A stretch of 64,000 bases of DNA from Qipengyuania pacifica (GCF_019857205.1 NZ_JAHWXO010000007.1:1-64000), one strand, 5' to 3'; positions 1 through 9,249 are shown, numbered from the stretch's first letter. Numbers and translations: made by a program. Notes: generated by a model from the letters alone, not told the origin.

Positions 1-74
1 TGGATGCCCCGTGAGGATTCGAACCTCAATTGACGGAGTCAGAGTCCGTAGTCTTACCATTAGACGACGGGGCA
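1..74 (-). tRNA. tRNA-Gln (anticodon CTG)
   Basis: Read on the minus strand this folds as a complete tRNA. The 7-bp acceptor stem TGCCCCG/CGGGGCA lies at 68-74 and 5-11. The T-arm contains GGTTCGAATCC, and the anticodon arm ACGGA-CTCTGAC-TCCGT puts CTG in the anticodon, reading the glutamine codon CAG. The CCA end is encoded in the DNA (positions 1-3 on the plus strand). The gene abuts the window edge but is complete. Confidence 0.96.
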
Positions 75-263
75 TCAACCGCGGGGGCAGCAAGAATCGC
101 ATGCTGCTCCGGGACGGGAGGCCGCGCATTTAGTTTCGTCGCGGAACAAGGTCAACCCCGTGCGAGACGGGCGCCCTTGCCCTGCCAACTGTTCACCGCT
201 AGAATCTCGGTCAAGTCCCCGCGTACGGTGGTTTATGCGGGAGGAAAAAAGAAAGCTCTCGAA

Positions 264-1481
264 ATGGCGGATCATTCTCCGCCGGACACGACAAGAGGGC
301 ACGGGACACAACGGGGCGGCAAGTCCGGCAAGGTAGCCGATTTCCGCTACAAGCGCCCCTCCCGGCCCGAAGCCAAGCAAGGCGACAGGCGCAATGCGCC
401 GCGCCGCGATGGCGGTTTTGTATCCCGGCCAACGTCCAAATTGCACGATCAGCCAAGCCAGCTTCCGCGCAAACAGGCCTATGCTGCACTGGATCTTGGG
501 ACCAACAATTGCCGCCTCCTGATAGCGCGCCCTTCGGGCGAAAATTTCACCGTGATCGACGCTTTCAGCCGCGTCGTAAGGTTGGGCGAAGGTCTCGCCG
601 CAAGTGGCAAGCTTTCCGATGAAGCAATGGAGCGCACTCTGGCCGCGCTGCACGTTTGCGCGGAAAAGCTGCGCCGCCGCAATGTTCGTCTGGCGCGATC
701 CGTAGCGACGGAGGCCTGCCGTAGAGCATCAAACGGGCCGGCATTCATCAGACGCGTGAAGCGCGAAACCGGCATTATGCTCGACATCATTTCAGCCCAG
801 GAAGAGGCCCGGCTCGCGGTTCTGGGATGCCACGTCCTGCTGGAAGAAGGTAACGGCCCGGCTATTATCTTCGATATCGGCGGTGGCTCCACGGAACTGG
901 TACTGGTTCAACCGGGCGAAAAGGTGCCCCGCATCTTGGACTGGCTGAGCGTGCCATGGGGCGTCGTGTCGCTTACCGACACGGTCGACGGATCGGACGA
1001 GACGCACGACCTGCGGCTCGATCGTTACATGAACATGCGCCGCACCGTGGGGCGCAGCTTCGCCGAATTCGCCGAACGCATCCGCGATTACACGCGTTCG
1101 ACCGAGCCGATCCGCCTTTTGGGTACGAGCGGCACCGTGACCACCCTTGCCAGTCTGCATCTGGAACTGCCCCAATATGACCGCCGCGCGGTCGACGGCC
1201 TGATCGTTCCGTCGATCGCCATGCGCGACATTTCCAACCGCCTGTCACGCATGAGCGGCCCGGACCGCAAACGCTTGCCTTGTATCGGCGACGACCGAGC
1301 GAATCTGGTCATCGCCGGATGTGCTATTCTCGAATCCATTCTCGACATCTGGCCAGCAGAGCAACTCGGCGTTGCCGACAGGGGAATTCGCGAGGGTATC
1401 TTGCGCAGCCTGATTGCCGCCGATGTAGAAGGCGACCGCAGCCGCGCGACTGTGCAAAGAATGCGAGAACAGGATGTCTAG
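264..1481 (+). CDS. ppx: Exopolyphosphatase / guanosine pentaphosphatase (Ppx/GppA)
   Basis: This 405-residue member of the Ppx/GppA phosphatase family (ASKHA fold) should hydrolyse inorganic polyphosphate and/or pppGpp in the cytoplasm. The phosphate-1 type motif AALDLGTNNCRLLI lies at about 74-87, the acidic motif SAQEEARL at 177-184 and the phosphate-2 motif IIFDIGGGSTELV at 201-213. The first 70 residues are a basic, Arg/Lys/Pro-rich extension. I chose the ATG at 264 because the longer frame, opening with a TTG at 30, runs into the tRNA; a GGAGG lies about 19 bases upstream, which is far. Its stop overlaps the rlmE start by 8 bases, so the two genes are probably cotranscribed. The single domain does not separate Ppx from GppA activity. 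Confidence 0.93.
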   Translation: MADHSPPDTTRGHGTQRGGKSGKVADFRYKRPSRPEAKQGDRRNAPRRDGGFVSRPTSKLHDQPSQLPRKQAYAALDLGTNNCRLLIARPSGENFTVIDAFSRVVRLGEGLAASGKLSDEAMERTLAALHVCAEKLRRRNVRLARSVATEACRRASNGPAFIRRVKRETGIMLDIISAQEEARLAVLGCHVLLEEGNGPAIIFDIGGGSTELVLVQPGEKVPRILDWLSVPWGVVSLTDTVDGSDETHDLRLDRYMNMRRTVGRSFAEFAERIRDYTRSTEPIRLLGTSGTVTTLASLHLELPQYDRRAVDGLIVPSIAMRDISNRLSRMSGPDRKRLPCIGDDRANLVIAGCAILESILDIWPAEQLGVADRGIREGILRSLIAADVEGDRSRATVQRMREQDV

Positions 1482-2133
1482 GTCAGGAAAAGACCGCGAA
1501 ACGCGCGTGCGAACTGCAAAAAAACGCACCGCGAGTTCGACCCGGTGGCTGCAGCGGCAACTCAACGATCCTTACGTCAAACAGGCCAAGGCCGAAGGTT
1601 ATCGCAGCCGTGCCGCTTACAAACTGATCGAGCTGGACGAGAAGTTCGGTTTGCTGAAGGGCATCGAACGGGTCGTAGACCTCGGCATTGCGCCTGGCGG
1701 ATGGAGCCAGGTCGTGCGCAAGGTAAAGCCCAAGGCGCATGTGGTCGGCATCGATCTGCTGGAGGTCGAGCCAATCGAAGGCGTTACCATTTTCCAGATG
1801 GATTTCATGGATGACACTGCACCGGCGGTCCTCGAAGAAGCCCTGGGCGGAAAGGCCGATCTGGTCATGAGCGACATGGCCGCCAATACGGTTGGCCACA
1901 AACAGACGGATCACCTGCGAACGATGGGCCTTGTCGAAGCTGGTGCCTGGTTTGCGGTCGAAAACCTGGCGCCCAACGGCACATTCCTCGCCAAGGTTCT
2001 GGCTGGCGGTACCGATAACGATCTGCTGACGCTGCTCAAGAAGCACTTCAGGACGGTGAAGCATGCCAAGCCCCCGGCAAGCCGGAAAGGCTCCAGCGAA
2101 TGGTATGTCATCGCACAGGGGTTCAAGGGCTGA
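1474..2133 (+). CDS. rlmE: 23S rRNA (uridine-2552-2'-O)-methyltransferase RlmE (FtsJ/RrmJ)
   Basis: This 219-residue SAM-dependent methyltransferase modifies U2552 of the 23S rRNA A-loop during late 50S assembly. The SAM-binding motif DLGIAPGGWSQ is at 69-79. The K-D-K-E catalytic tetrad of the family can be placed at K50 (RAAYK), D134 (MSDMA), K174 (FLAKV) and E209 (SSEWY). The N-terminus is rich in Arg/Lys, as expected for rRNA binding. The ATG overlaps the end of ppx (ATGTCTAG), indicating translational coupling. The gene ends just before a strong hairpin. Ordinary and complete. Confidence 0.97.
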   Translation: MSRSGKDRETRVRTAKKRTASSTRWLQRQLNDPYVKQAKAEGYRSRAAYKLIELDEKFGLLKGIERVVDLGIAPGGWSQVVRKVKPKAHVVGIDLLEVEPIEGVTIFQMDFMDDTAPAVLEEALGGKADLVMSDMAANTVGHKQTDHLRTMGLVEAGAWFAVENLAPNGTFLAKVLAGGTDNDLLTLLKKHFRTVKHAKPPASRKGSSEWYVIAQGFKG

Positions 2134-2147
2134 AGCACAAATGAAAA

Positions 2148-2172
2148 GGCCCCGCAGAAGCGGGGCCCTTAC
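2148..2172. terminator. Bidirectional rho-independent terminator between rlmE and the cytochrome c gene
   Basis: A perfect 8-bp GC stem, GGCCCCGC-AGAA-GCGGGGCC (2148-2167), is flanked by AAAA on the left and CTTACTT on the right. It sits between two convergent genes and can serve both. Confidence 0.85.
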
Positions 2173-2192
2173 TTACCGTAGACTGTTCCGGC

Positions 2193-2873
2193 TTATGCGC
2201 CCGGCTTAACGCCGCCAGCCTCCGTAGCGGCATTGTCTGCCGCAACCGGTTCATCGGCTGCCATCGCGCCAGCGGCTTCGGCATCGGTGGGCGTTTCGCC
2301 GCCAAGGTCCACAGCATCGTCAGCTTCGTCGGCCTCGGGAGCTACAGGGGCCGGCTTGGCCGGAGCACCGCCGTTGGCTGCCAGATATTCCATGACGTTG
2401 GCGCGATCTTCCGGCTTGGACAGGCCAGCAAAGCTCATCTTGGTGCCGTTGGCGAATGCACGAGGGCTGGTCAGCCAGGCATCCATATTTTCCCAAGTCC
2501 AAGTTCCGCCATGATCGCTAAGCGCGCTGGAGAAGGCGAACCCGCCGTGCCCCGTGCCGATCGTTTCGCCCATGACGCCGTAAAGGTTCGGACCGATGCC
2601 ATTGGCACCGCCCTGTTCAATGGTGTGGCAAGCCGTGCACTTGGCAAAAACCTTTTCGCCGGCTGCCGCATCGGCACTTGCGAGCAAGGTGCCGAGATCG
2701 GGCCCGGCATCGGCGCCACCATCTTCGGCTACGCCCTCGATGAAAAAGCCCGGCTCTTCGACATGCGCATGCTTATCCGCAGTGAAATACATGCCTGAAA
2801 CGATGGAACCTCCGAGCGCAACGATCCCTGCGAAGAGGACCCAGCCCGCGGCGGTGTTGAAACGATCATCCAT
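2193..2873 (-). CDS. Membrane-anchored cytochrome c (CycM / c552 type)
   Basis: This 226-residue class I cytochrome c is held in the membrane by one N-terminal helix (about residues 11-30), with the heme domain in the periplasm. The heme site CTACH is at 79-83, and the axial Met is probably M146 in TKMSFAG. Such proteins (CycM in Bradyrhizobium) carry electrons from the bc1 complex to terminal oxidases. After the heme domain there is a tail of about 55 residues (170-226) made mostly of Ala, Pro, Glu and Asp, which is unusual and probably disordered. The ATG at 2873 was chosen because it directly precedes the membrane anchor; I see no clear ribosome site. It is convergent with rlmE and divergent from pheA. 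Confidence 0.93.
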   Translation of the reverse strand: MDDRFNTAAGWVLFAGIVALGGSIVSGMYFTADKHAHVEEPGFFIEGVAEDGGADAGPDLGTLLASADAAAGEKVFAKCTACHTIEQGGANGIGPNLYGVMGETIGTGHGGFAFSSALSDHGGTWTWENMDAWLTSPRAFANGTKMSFAGLSKPEDRANVMEYLAANGGAPAKPAPVAPEADEADDAVDLGGETPTDAEAAGAMAADEPVAADNAATEAGGVKPGA

Positions 2874-3009
2874 TACGTAAAATACCCGGCGAAAATCGGT
2901 TGGTCTGATGGTTGCGCGCCGCTCTAGTGTGCAAGGCGGGCTTTCGCAAGTGCGCAAGCAGCAATAGCGCTTGATGCGCGAGAAAGGCCGCCTTAACGCG
3001 CCGGACATC

Positions 3010-3903
3010 ATGCGTCAGTTCGCCAAACCTGCCCTCGCCCTTGTCGATTCGATGCGCTCCGCTGCGGCGGAGCAGCCCGCGCAGGCGATTGCTTTCGGAG
3101 GGGCGCCAGGTTCCAATTCGCATCAGGCGGCAATGCAATTTGCACCCGATGCACTGCCCCTGCCCTGTTTCAGCTTCGAAGATGCGCTGGAAGCGGTTGA
3201 AAATGGCGCAGCGGGTTGCGCCATGATCCCGATCGAAAACAGCCAGCATGGCCGTGTGGCCGATATTCACTTCCTGCTTCCGGAAAGTGGCCTGTCGATA
3301 GTGGCAGAACATTTCATGCGCATAACGCATTGCCTGATGGCGCTGGGAAACGGACCATTCGAGGCCGCCTACAGCCATCCGCAAGCGCTCGGCCAGTCTC
3401 ATAAATTCCTGTCAGACCGCGGGATCGTCGGCCTCAGCCATGCAGACACGGCAGGTGCCGCTGCCTTCGTTGCGGAAAGCGGAAAGGCCAATGTCGCTGC
3501 GATCGCCCCGTCACTGGCAGCAGACCTTTACGGCCTCGATATCGTGGAGCGGGAAGTCGAAGATGCTCCCGACAACACGACCCGCTTTGTCGTTCTCGCC
3601 AAAGATGCACTGGATCCGGCAAACCTTGCCGGCGCCCAGGCGATGACCACCTTCATTTTCGAAGTGAAGAACATTCCCGCCGCGCTCTACAAGGCGCTCG
3701 GTTGTTTCGCGACCAATGGCGTGAACATGACCAAGCTCGAAAGTTACCAGAAAGGCGCCAGCTTCGCGGCCACGCAGTTCTTCGCAGATATCGAGGGCGC
3801 ACCGGGTGAAGCCCGGGTAGATGCGGCGCTCGAAGAGCTGGCCTTCCAGACCAATGGCGTCAGACTGCTTGGCAGCTATGCGCAAGTCCGCAAACGCGGG
3901 TAG
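3010..3903 (+). CDS. pheA: Prephenate dehydratase
   Basis: This 297-residue monofunctional prephenate dehydratase converts prephenate to phenylpyruvate in phenylalanine synthesis. The PDT catalytic region spans about 25-200, including IAFGGAPGSNS at 27-37, the IPIENSQHGRV segment at 74-84 and the catalytic TTRF motif at 190-193. An ACT domain follows (about 212-292). In the ACT domain the classical ESRP phenylalanine-binding motif reads ESYQ (244-247), a form I remember from other alphaproteobacterial PheA proteins. The ATG at 3010 gives the usual short N-terminus; an in-frame TTG-ATG at 2971 would add 13 residues. No chorismate mutase domain is present. The gene is divergent from the cytochrome c gene. 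Confidence 0.96.
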   Translation: MRQFAKPALALVDSMRSAAAEQPAQAIAFGGAPGSNSHQAAMQFAPDALPLPCFSFEDALEAVENGAAGCAMIPIENSQHGRVADIHFLLPESGLSIVAEHFMRITHCLMALGNGPFEAAYSHPQALGQSHKFLSDRGIVGLSHADTAGAAAFVAESGKANVAAIAPSLAADLYGLDIVEREVEDAPDNTTRFVVLAKDALDPANLAGAQAMTTFIFEVKNIPAALYKALGCFATNGVNMTKLESYQKGASFAATQFFADIEGAPGEARVDAALEELAFQTNGVRLLGSYAQVRKRG

Positions 3904-3950
3904 AGATTGATTTCAGCCGGTTTTAATCCGCCGCCTGAACCACGCCAGCT

Positions 3951-4952
3951 CTATTCGTCAGCGTAGATCGCCACTTCGGACAAGCCTTCGCTGGTCGCAC
4001 GACCGCGATACATGCCGCTAGTATTCATCGAGAATAGCGCGTCGCCGCTGCGATCCACTACGATGACACCGCCGTCACCGCCCATTTCTCCCACTTCGGC
4101 GATGACCGTATCCGCCGCGAGTTGCGCGTCCTCATTCCCGAGGTCGATACGCGCGCAAATCATCCGGGCGACGCCGGCGCGTATGAAGAATTCACCCCAA
4201 CCTGTCGCAGACACTGCGCAGCTGCGATTGTCGGCATAGGTCCCTGCGCCGATAATGGGTGCATCGCCGATGCGACCCCAGCGCTTTCCGGTCATTCCGC
4301 CGGTCGACGTACCTGCCGCCATATTGCCATCATGGTCGAGAGCCACTGCCCCGACGGTGCCGAACTTGACGTCGACGTCGATCGCCGAAAGCTTTTCTGC
4401 CTTCATGCGTTCGAGCGATTCCCGCCGGCGCTCGGTTTCGAACCATTCGCTGGGCATGTTTTCGATCCCCTGCTCCGCCGCGAATGTCTCCGCGCCTTCG
4501 CCGGAAAGCATGACATGCGGGCTGTTGGTCATCACCTTGCGCGCAAGCTGGATCGGATGCCTGATCCCGCGCACCCCGGCGATCGCGCCTGCATCGCGTG
4601 TGCGCCCGTCCATAATCGATGCGTCCAGCTCGATATCGCCGTCCCAGGTGAACACCGCACCGCGCCCGGCATTGAATAACGGATCGTCTTCCATAGGCTC
4701 AATTGCGGCCTGGATCGCATCCATCGCCGTGCCGCCATTCCGCAGGACCTTGGCTCCGGCGTCGAGTGCCTTGCGCAGTGCTTCGCGATAGGCTGCATCC
4801 TGTTCCGGCGTCATGTTATCGCGCGCGATGGTCCCGGCACCGCCGTGGATGGCGATCGACCACCGCCCATTTTCCTGTGCCGCTGCGGGCATGGACAGGA
4901 CGATTGAAAATGCGGCCAGCAAACGGGCCAGGGGGGCGAAAAATCCACTCAT
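3951..4952 (-). CDS. iaaA: Isoaspartyl peptidase / L-asparaginase (Ntn-hydrolase, family T2), exported
   Basis: This 333-residue precursor belongs to the plant-type asparaginase family (E. coli IaaA/EcAIII). These enzymes cleave themselves just before a threonine that becomes the nucleophile; they then hydrolyse beta-aspartyl dipeptides and L-asparagine. The autocleavage site is visible as FG/TVGAVALDHDG, with T199 as the predicted nucleophile. Further conserved parts are IHGGAG at 35-40 and GTSTGGMTGKRWGRIGD downstream. Residues 1-26 (SGFFAPL...MPAAAQ) form a signal peptide, so the enzyme is probably periplasmic. The ATG at 4952 starts at the signal peptide; an upstream extension to 4982 is possible but unlikely. 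It is convergent with pheA. Confidence 0.94.
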   Translation of the reverse strand: MSGFFAPLARLLAAFSIVLSMPAAAQENGRWSIAIHGGAGTIARDNMTPEQDAAYREALRKALDAGAKVLRNGGTAMDAIQAAIEPMEDDPLFNAGRGAVFTWDGDIELDASIMDGRTRDAGAIAGVRGIRHPIQLARKVMTNSPHVMLSGEGAETFAAEQGIENMPSEWFETERRRESLERMKAEKLSAIDVDVKFGTVGAVALDHDGNMAAGTSTGGMTGKRWGRIGDAPIIGAGTYADNRSCAVSATGWGEFFIRAGVARMICARIDLGNEDAQLAADTVIAEVGEMGGDGGVIVVDRSGDALFSMNTSGMYRGRATSEGLSEVAIYADE

Positions 4953-5060
4953 GGGAATGGGATAGCAGCCGCAGTTATCCACTCAACCCCCCGACCGATT
5001 TTGTTCACGCGGCTCGGCATGATACGCTCGTCCGACCGAGCACCAACGGGGAGAGGCTTG

Positions 5061-6305
5061 ATGATTTTCGACCGTTATCGTTTCAACGAACAGTTGGCGA
5101 TGGATCTGGGGGAGAAAATTCTTCTCGCCCTGATCGCGCTTGTCGTGACCTGGCTTGCCGCACGCGCGGCGAAATGGGCTTTCGCCAAGCTCGTCGACAC
5201 TGTGGATTTCTTCAGACGCGGAACCGGTAACGGCCAGTCGCTCGGAGAATCCCTTGGGAAAATCGTCAGCCTCCTGATCTGGCTGTTCGGGCTGTTGGTC
5301 ATTCTCAACATCCTCGATCTCGGCGGAGTGTCCGGACCGATCGACAGCCTGCTTCAGAATGTCGTGGCATTTCTGCCTAACCTTCTTTGGGCAGGACTCA
5401 TCTTCTTCATCGGCATGATGGTCGCACGAATTGCGCGCGACCTTGTGGTCACGACCTTGCAGACCGTCGATTTCGATAAGTGGGCCAATCGCGGCGGGGT
5501 CGACAATGTCACCGGCAACCCTGCCATCAGCAAAACCATCGGTACGATCGTCTACGTCCTGATTGCAATACCCGTGGCCATTGCAGCGCTTGAGCAGCTC
5601 GGTATCGAATCGATCAGCAACCCTGCATCACGCATGCTCGAAATGATCTTCTCGGCCATTCCCAACATCATCGGCGCCGCCGTTCTGCTGGGCATCGGTT
5701 ATCTGATCAGCAAGTTCGTCGTGCAGATCCTGAAGGAAGTTCTTCCGGGGCTTGGCGTCGATAGGGCATTGGCGGAAAGCGGTCTTATCACCGAGGGCAC
5801 CACAGCATCGGCAATCATCGCCCGCGTCGCCCAGGTTGCGATCCTGCTGTTCTTCGCCATCGCGGCGACGAGGCTGCTCGGCTTTCCTGAACTGACGGCG
5901 ATCCTCGACCAGCTCCTCGAATTGGGCGGAAGGGTCATCTTCGGAGCGGTGGTCATCGCTTTTGGTTTCCTGATCGCCAATCTGCTTGCCCGTCTTATCG
6001 CGGGCGATGCAGGAGGGACGACCGCGGCGACCATCGTGCGTTGGGCAACGATCATCCTGTTCGTCTTCATGGGCCTGCAGTTCACCGGCATTGGCGGTAT
6101 GATTCCGGCCAATGCGCTGACGATCCTGATTGCCGGCGTGTCTGTCGCAGGCGCTCTGGCCTTCGGCCTTGGCGGTCGCGACTGGGCCGCACGGAAGCTG
6201 GAGCAGATGGATAACGATCTGGGCGGGACTGGTTCTGCGCCAACGCCGACACCGCGTCGCAAGGCTGCGTCGAAGTCGACCGATCCCTTGCCGCCGGGCG
6301 CCTGA
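5061..6305 (+). CDS. Conserved TM-helix repeat membrane protein (CmpX / mechanosensitive-channel-like)
   Basis: This 414-residue integral membrane protein has several hydrophobic segments and the repeated pattern of the conserved TM helix family, for example LLQNVVAFLPNLLWAGLIFFIG, MIFSAIPNIIGAAVLLGIGYLI and LLELGGRVIFGAVVIAFGFLI. Long quoted stretches are about 75-105 residues apart, which argues for internal repeats. The C-terminal tail (about 385-414) is polar with TPTP. Homologues such as Pseudomonas CmpX are grouped with small-conductance mechanosensitive channels, but channel activity is not proven for this type. The ATG at 5061 has a good ribosome site (GGGGAGAGG at about 5048-5056). 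A terminator follows. Confidence 0.82.
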   Translation: MIFDRYRFNEQLAMDLGEKILLALIALVVTWLAARAAKWAFAKLVDTVDFFRRGTGNGQSLGESLGKIVSLLIWLFGLLVILNILDLGGVSGPIDSLLQNVVAFLPNLLWAGLIFFIGMMVARIARDLVVTTLQTVDFDKWANRGGVDNVTGNPAISKTIGTIVYVLIAIPVAIAALEQLGIESISNPASRMLEMIFSAIPNIIGAAVLLGIGYLISKFVVQILKEVLPGLGVDRALAESGLITEGTTASAIIARVAQVAILLFFAIAATRLLGFPELTAILDQLLELGGRVIFGAVVIAFGFLIANLLARLIAGDAGGTTAATIVRWATIILFVFMGLQFTGIGGMIPANALTILIAGVSVAGALAFGLGGRDWAARKLEQMDNDLGGTGSAPTPTPRRKAASKSTDPLPPGA

Positions 6306-6333
6306 TCCAGCCGACCGGTCTGGCACAAATGAG

Positions 6334-6370
6334 AAGGATGCGGAGCTAACCACTCCGCGTCCTTTTCTTA
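6334..6370 (+). terminator. Rho-independent terminator
   Basis: The stem AAGGATGCGGAG / CTCCGCGTCCTT (6334-6345 with 6353-6364, one G-T wobble) has a 7-base loop and is followed by TTCTTA. It lies downstream of the TM-helix-repeat gene and faces the convergent zntB-like gene, so it may serve both. Confidence 0.8.
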
Positions 6371-6439
6371 TTCAGTCTCGTCGGAAAATAGCCAGTATGG
6401 CGTCACCGCGTTGCGGGCCGCCCCCGCGAACGCGATGCA

Positions 6440-7441
6440 TCAGAGCCAGCGCAGGCGTCGAAAGACGACGAGCAGCCCCACGAAGAGCAGCGCGCACAGA
6501 GCGACGACGGCCCAGAATGCCTCCGGATTGTTCATGCCCGGCATGCCTCCCACGTTGATGCCAAGGAGGCCAGTCAGGAAGCTCAATGGCAGGAAGATGC
6601 CCGCCACGATCGTCAGCATGTAGGTTGCGTGTTCGCTGCTGGCGAGGCTGCGCGCGCGCAGTTCGTCCTGCAGGACAACCGCGCTCTCCTTGCTGATATC
6701 GATATCGTCCAGATAGCGACGCAGACGCGCGATGCTTTCGGCTATCTCGCGCCGATCGTGATCCTCGAACCAAGCCGGTGCATCGCGGCTGATCTGTTCG
6801 AGTGCCTCGTGTTGCGGGGCCATGTGCCGCTTGAGGGCGAGCGAATTGCGACGAATGCTCGAGATCTTGGTGAGCATCTGATCCGCGTGCTCGTCGGGAT
6901 CATCGTCTTCCAGAAGATCGAGAACCTCGTTCATATCGACGATGGACTGGCTCATGCGGGTGATGAGCAGTTCGGCGAGCAGCGTGATGGTGGCGCCCGC
7001 GTCTGGCGGGCCTTCACCGCGATCGAGCAACGATACGATTTCGCGCGGTGTCTGGAGGGGATGACGGCGCAGCGTCACCAGCCGCCTTCCGTCACACCAG
7101 AACTGCATGGAGATCATGTCTTCCGGCTCTGCGCCCGGATTGAAGTTGATCCCCCTAAGCGTGCCGACCAGGTTCGTGCCTTCGCGGAACGCGCGCGGCC
7201 GGGTCTGGTCGCTGGTCAGCAGTTCTGCGGTGGGCTCGGGAATCCGGAGATGATCTTCGAGCCAGTCCTTCACGCCATCCCGAGTGCGGCAAATGTGGAT
7301 CCAGAGCACTTCGTCGGGAGTGGACGGCTGCCAGCTTTGGACCTCGTCCCAGTGGATCATCCGTGCGCTGCCCGTTCCATCGAGCACACGCCCGAACAGC
7401 AGGGGAGTATCGGTGTCGGCGGCATCGGTTTCCTGACTCAT
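6440..7441 (-). CDS. zntB: CorA-family transporter, ZntB type (zinc/divalent cation)
   Basis: This 333-residue protein has a long soluble N-terminal domain and two C-terminal membrane helices, the layout of CorA/ZntB. The loop between the helices reads GLLGINVGGMPG, which is the ZntB version; classical CorA has GMN at this point. Family length is about 330. It should move zinc or another divalent cation across the inner membrane. ZntB was first called an exporter, and later work favours proton-coupled uptake, so direction is left open. I used the ATG at 7441; an upstream in-frame TTG at 7459 is the only alternative. It is divergent from ispG, 69 bases away. Confidence 0.9.
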   Translation of the reverse strand: MSQETDAADTDTPLLFGRVLDGTGSARMIHWDEVQSWQPSTPDEVLWIHICRTRDGVKDWLEDHLRIPEPTAELLTSDQTRPRAFREGTNLVGTLRGINFNPGAEPEDMISMQFWCDGRRLVTLRRHPLQTPREIVSLLDRGEGPPDAGATITLLAELLITRMSQSIVDMNEVLDLLEDDDPDEHADQMLTKISSIRRNSLALKRHMAPQHEALEQISRDAPAWFEDHDRREIAESIARLRRYLDDIDISKESAVVLQDELRARSLASSEHATYMLTIVAGIFLPLSFLTGLLGINVGGMPGMNNPEAFWAVVALCALLFVGLLVVFRRLRWL

Positions 7442-7510
7442 CGGCCCATCATGCAACAAGGAGCCGCCGCTGTCATTGCCCCTTAATGATCGGGCGACTA
7501 TATCCGTGTC

Positions 7511-8653
7511 ATGTCCTCCGTACGCCCATGGCGCGATATCATGCGCCGCCAGTCCCGCCAGATCATGGTCGGCAATGTCCCCGTGGGGGGCGATGCGCCG
7601 ATCACCGTGCAGACCATGACCAACACGCCGACCGAGGATGTGGGCGCGACGATCGACCAGATCCGCCGCTGCGAGGATGCCGGCGCGGACATCATCCGCG
7701 TGTCATGCCCGACGGCGGAAGCGACCGAACATTTCGACAAGATCACCAAGGCGGCCAACGTTCCGATCGTTGCCGACATCCATTTCCATTACAAACGGGC
7801 GCTGGAAGCGGCGGACAAGGGCGCAGCGTGCCTGCGCATCAATCCCGGAAATATCGGTTCGTCCGAACGCGTCGCCGAAGTCGTCCGCGCAGCCAAGGCC
7901 AATGGCTGCGCGATCCGCATTGGCGTCAATGCGGGCAGTCTCGAGAAGGACCTGCTCGAGAAATATGGCGAACCGTGCCCCGAAGCGCTGATCGAGAGTG
8001 CGCTCGACCATATCAAGCTGTTGCAGGATCACGATTTCCACGAATTCAAGGTGGCCGTCAAAGCCAGCGACGTGTTCCTGGCAGTGGCGGCTTATCACGG
8101 GCTCGCGGATGCGGTGGATTGCCCCTTGCATCTGGGCATCACCGAAGCGGGCGGTCTCGTCGGCGGGACGGTGAAAAGCTCCATCGGGATCGGCAGCCTC
8201 CTGTGGGCCGGTATCGGCGATACAATTCGCGTTTCGCTTTCGGCAGAGCCCGAGCAGGAAGTGAAGGTCGGCTACGAAATCCTCAAGAGCCTGGGCCTGC
8301 GCACCCGCGGCGTGCGGGTTGTCTCCTGCCCAAGTTGTTCGCGTCAGGGCTTCGATGTGATCCGAACGGTCGAAACGCTGGAGAAGCGGCTCGAACATAT
8401 CAAGACGCCGATGAGCCTGTCGGTGCTCGGCTGTGTCGTGAACGGCCCGGGCGAGGCTCGGGAAACCGACATCGGCATTACCGGCGGCGGCAATGGCAAG
8501 CACATGGTCTATCTGTCGGGCGTGACCGATCATCATGTGAAAAGCGACGACATGCTCGACCACATCGTCCGCCTCGTCGAAACCAAAGCCGCCCAGATCG
8601 AGGCGGGCGAAGCCGTAGCCTTCGATCCGCATGCCAAGGAAGCGGCGGAGTAA
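7511..8653 (+). CDS. ispG: 4-hydroxy-3-methylbut-2-enyl diphosphate synthase (IspG/GcpE)
   Basis: This 380-residue enzyme converts methylerythritol cyclodiphosphate to HMBPP, the penultimate step of the MEP isoprenoid pathway. Cysteine ligands for the [4Fe-4S] cluster are seen at C273 and C276 (CPSCSRQG) and C308 ([11 protein letters not shown]), with the conserved glutamate at E315. The N-terminal TIM-barrel part includes [12 protein letters not shown] and RVSCPT. The length matches the bacterial two-domain form. Expression probably comes from the short intergenic region shared with the divergent zntB-like gene. Confidence 0.98.
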   Translation: MSSVRPWRDIMRRQSRQIMVGNVPVGGDAPITVQTMTNTPTEDVGATIDQIRRCEDAGADIIRVSCPTAEATEHFDKITKAANVPIVADIHFHYKRALEAADKGAACLRINPGNIGSSERVAEVVRAAKANGCAIRIGVNAGSLEKDLLEKYGEPCPEALIESALDHIKLLQDHDFHEFKVAVKASDVFLAVAAYHGLADAVDCPLHLGITEAGGLVGGTVKSSIGIGSLLWAGIGDTIRVSLSAEPEQEVKVGYEILKSLGLRTRGVRVVSCPSCSRQGFDVIRTVETLEKRLEHIKTPMSLSVLGCVVNGPGEARETDIGITGGGNGKHMVYLSGVTDHHVKSDDMLDHIVRLVETKAAQIEAGEAVAFDPHAKEAAE

Positions 8654-8697
8654 CCCGCTTTACCCGAAATTAAGCTTGATCGGCCATCCTTGCGTTT

Positions 8698-9249
8698 ATG
8701 CGTGAGGCCGCCCTTCTTGCCGTTGCAGTACTGGCTTTCGTTGGCAGTGCCTTCGTTCCCGGAGGTGCGTTCGATGCGGCGACGCACAGCGCGAACGCCG
8801 AACCCACTGACAAAACCACGGCCAGGGATTTTGCGCGTGAGCAACCGAAGCCCGAAACGCTCGACTACGCATCATGGGTGGCAGGCACGACGGAACTCGC
8901 CCGCGCAGGCGATGGACATTTCTATGCCGATGCCATGGTCAACAATTCGCGGATCCGTTTCCTGATCGATACGGGGGCCAGTGTCGTGGCACTGACTGGC
9001 GCCGATGCGCGCGCGGCAGGATTGCACTGGTCGGCTGCCGATGTCCGGCCCATCGCACGCGGCGCATCCGGTCCGGTTTTCGGGGTCGCACTCACGCTCG
9101 ATCATATTTCGCTGGACGGGCACGAGGCGAATAACGTCAGTGCGATCATTGTGCCCGAAGGCCTGGACACATCGCTCTTGGGTCAAAGTTACCTTTCGAC
9201 CGTTCAGCCGGTTCGGATCGAACACGACAAAATGGTGCTAGGCGAATAG
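8698..9249 (+). CDS. Retropepsin-like aspartic protease (TIGR02281 / clan AA)
   Basis: This 183-residue protein has an N-terminal hydrophobic segment (about 4-22), then a linker of about 40 residues, and then a single pepsin-half domain. The catalytic motif is FLIDTGASVVALT, with D91. A second conserved stretch, SLLGQSYLS, lies near the C-terminus. Proteins of this type act as homodimers like retroviral protease and are mostly uncharacterised in proteobacteria. The anchor implies a periplasmic or inner-membrane location. The ATG at 8698 follows ispG by 44 bases, so cotranscription is possible. Confidence 0.87.
   Translation: MREAALLAVAVLAFVGSAFVPGGAFDAATHSANAEPTDKTTARDFAREQPKPETLDYASWVAGTTELARAGDGHFYADAMVNNSRIRFLIDTGASVVALTGADARAAGLHWSAADVRPIARGASGPVFGVALTLDHISLDGHEANNVSAIIVPEGLDTSLLGQSYLSTVQPVRIEHDKMVLGE

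Noticed and set aside
30-263. Longer N-terminus for the exopolyphosphatase starting at a TTG
   Set aside because: It would overlap the tRNA-Gln gene, and the extra 78 residues show no family likeness.
5628-6353. Minus-strand open frame of 241 codons opposite the TM-helix-repeat gene
   Set aside because: The plus-strand product has clear membrane repeats and a good ribosome site. The antisense product is an Arg/Asp-rich shadow that also runs across the terminator.
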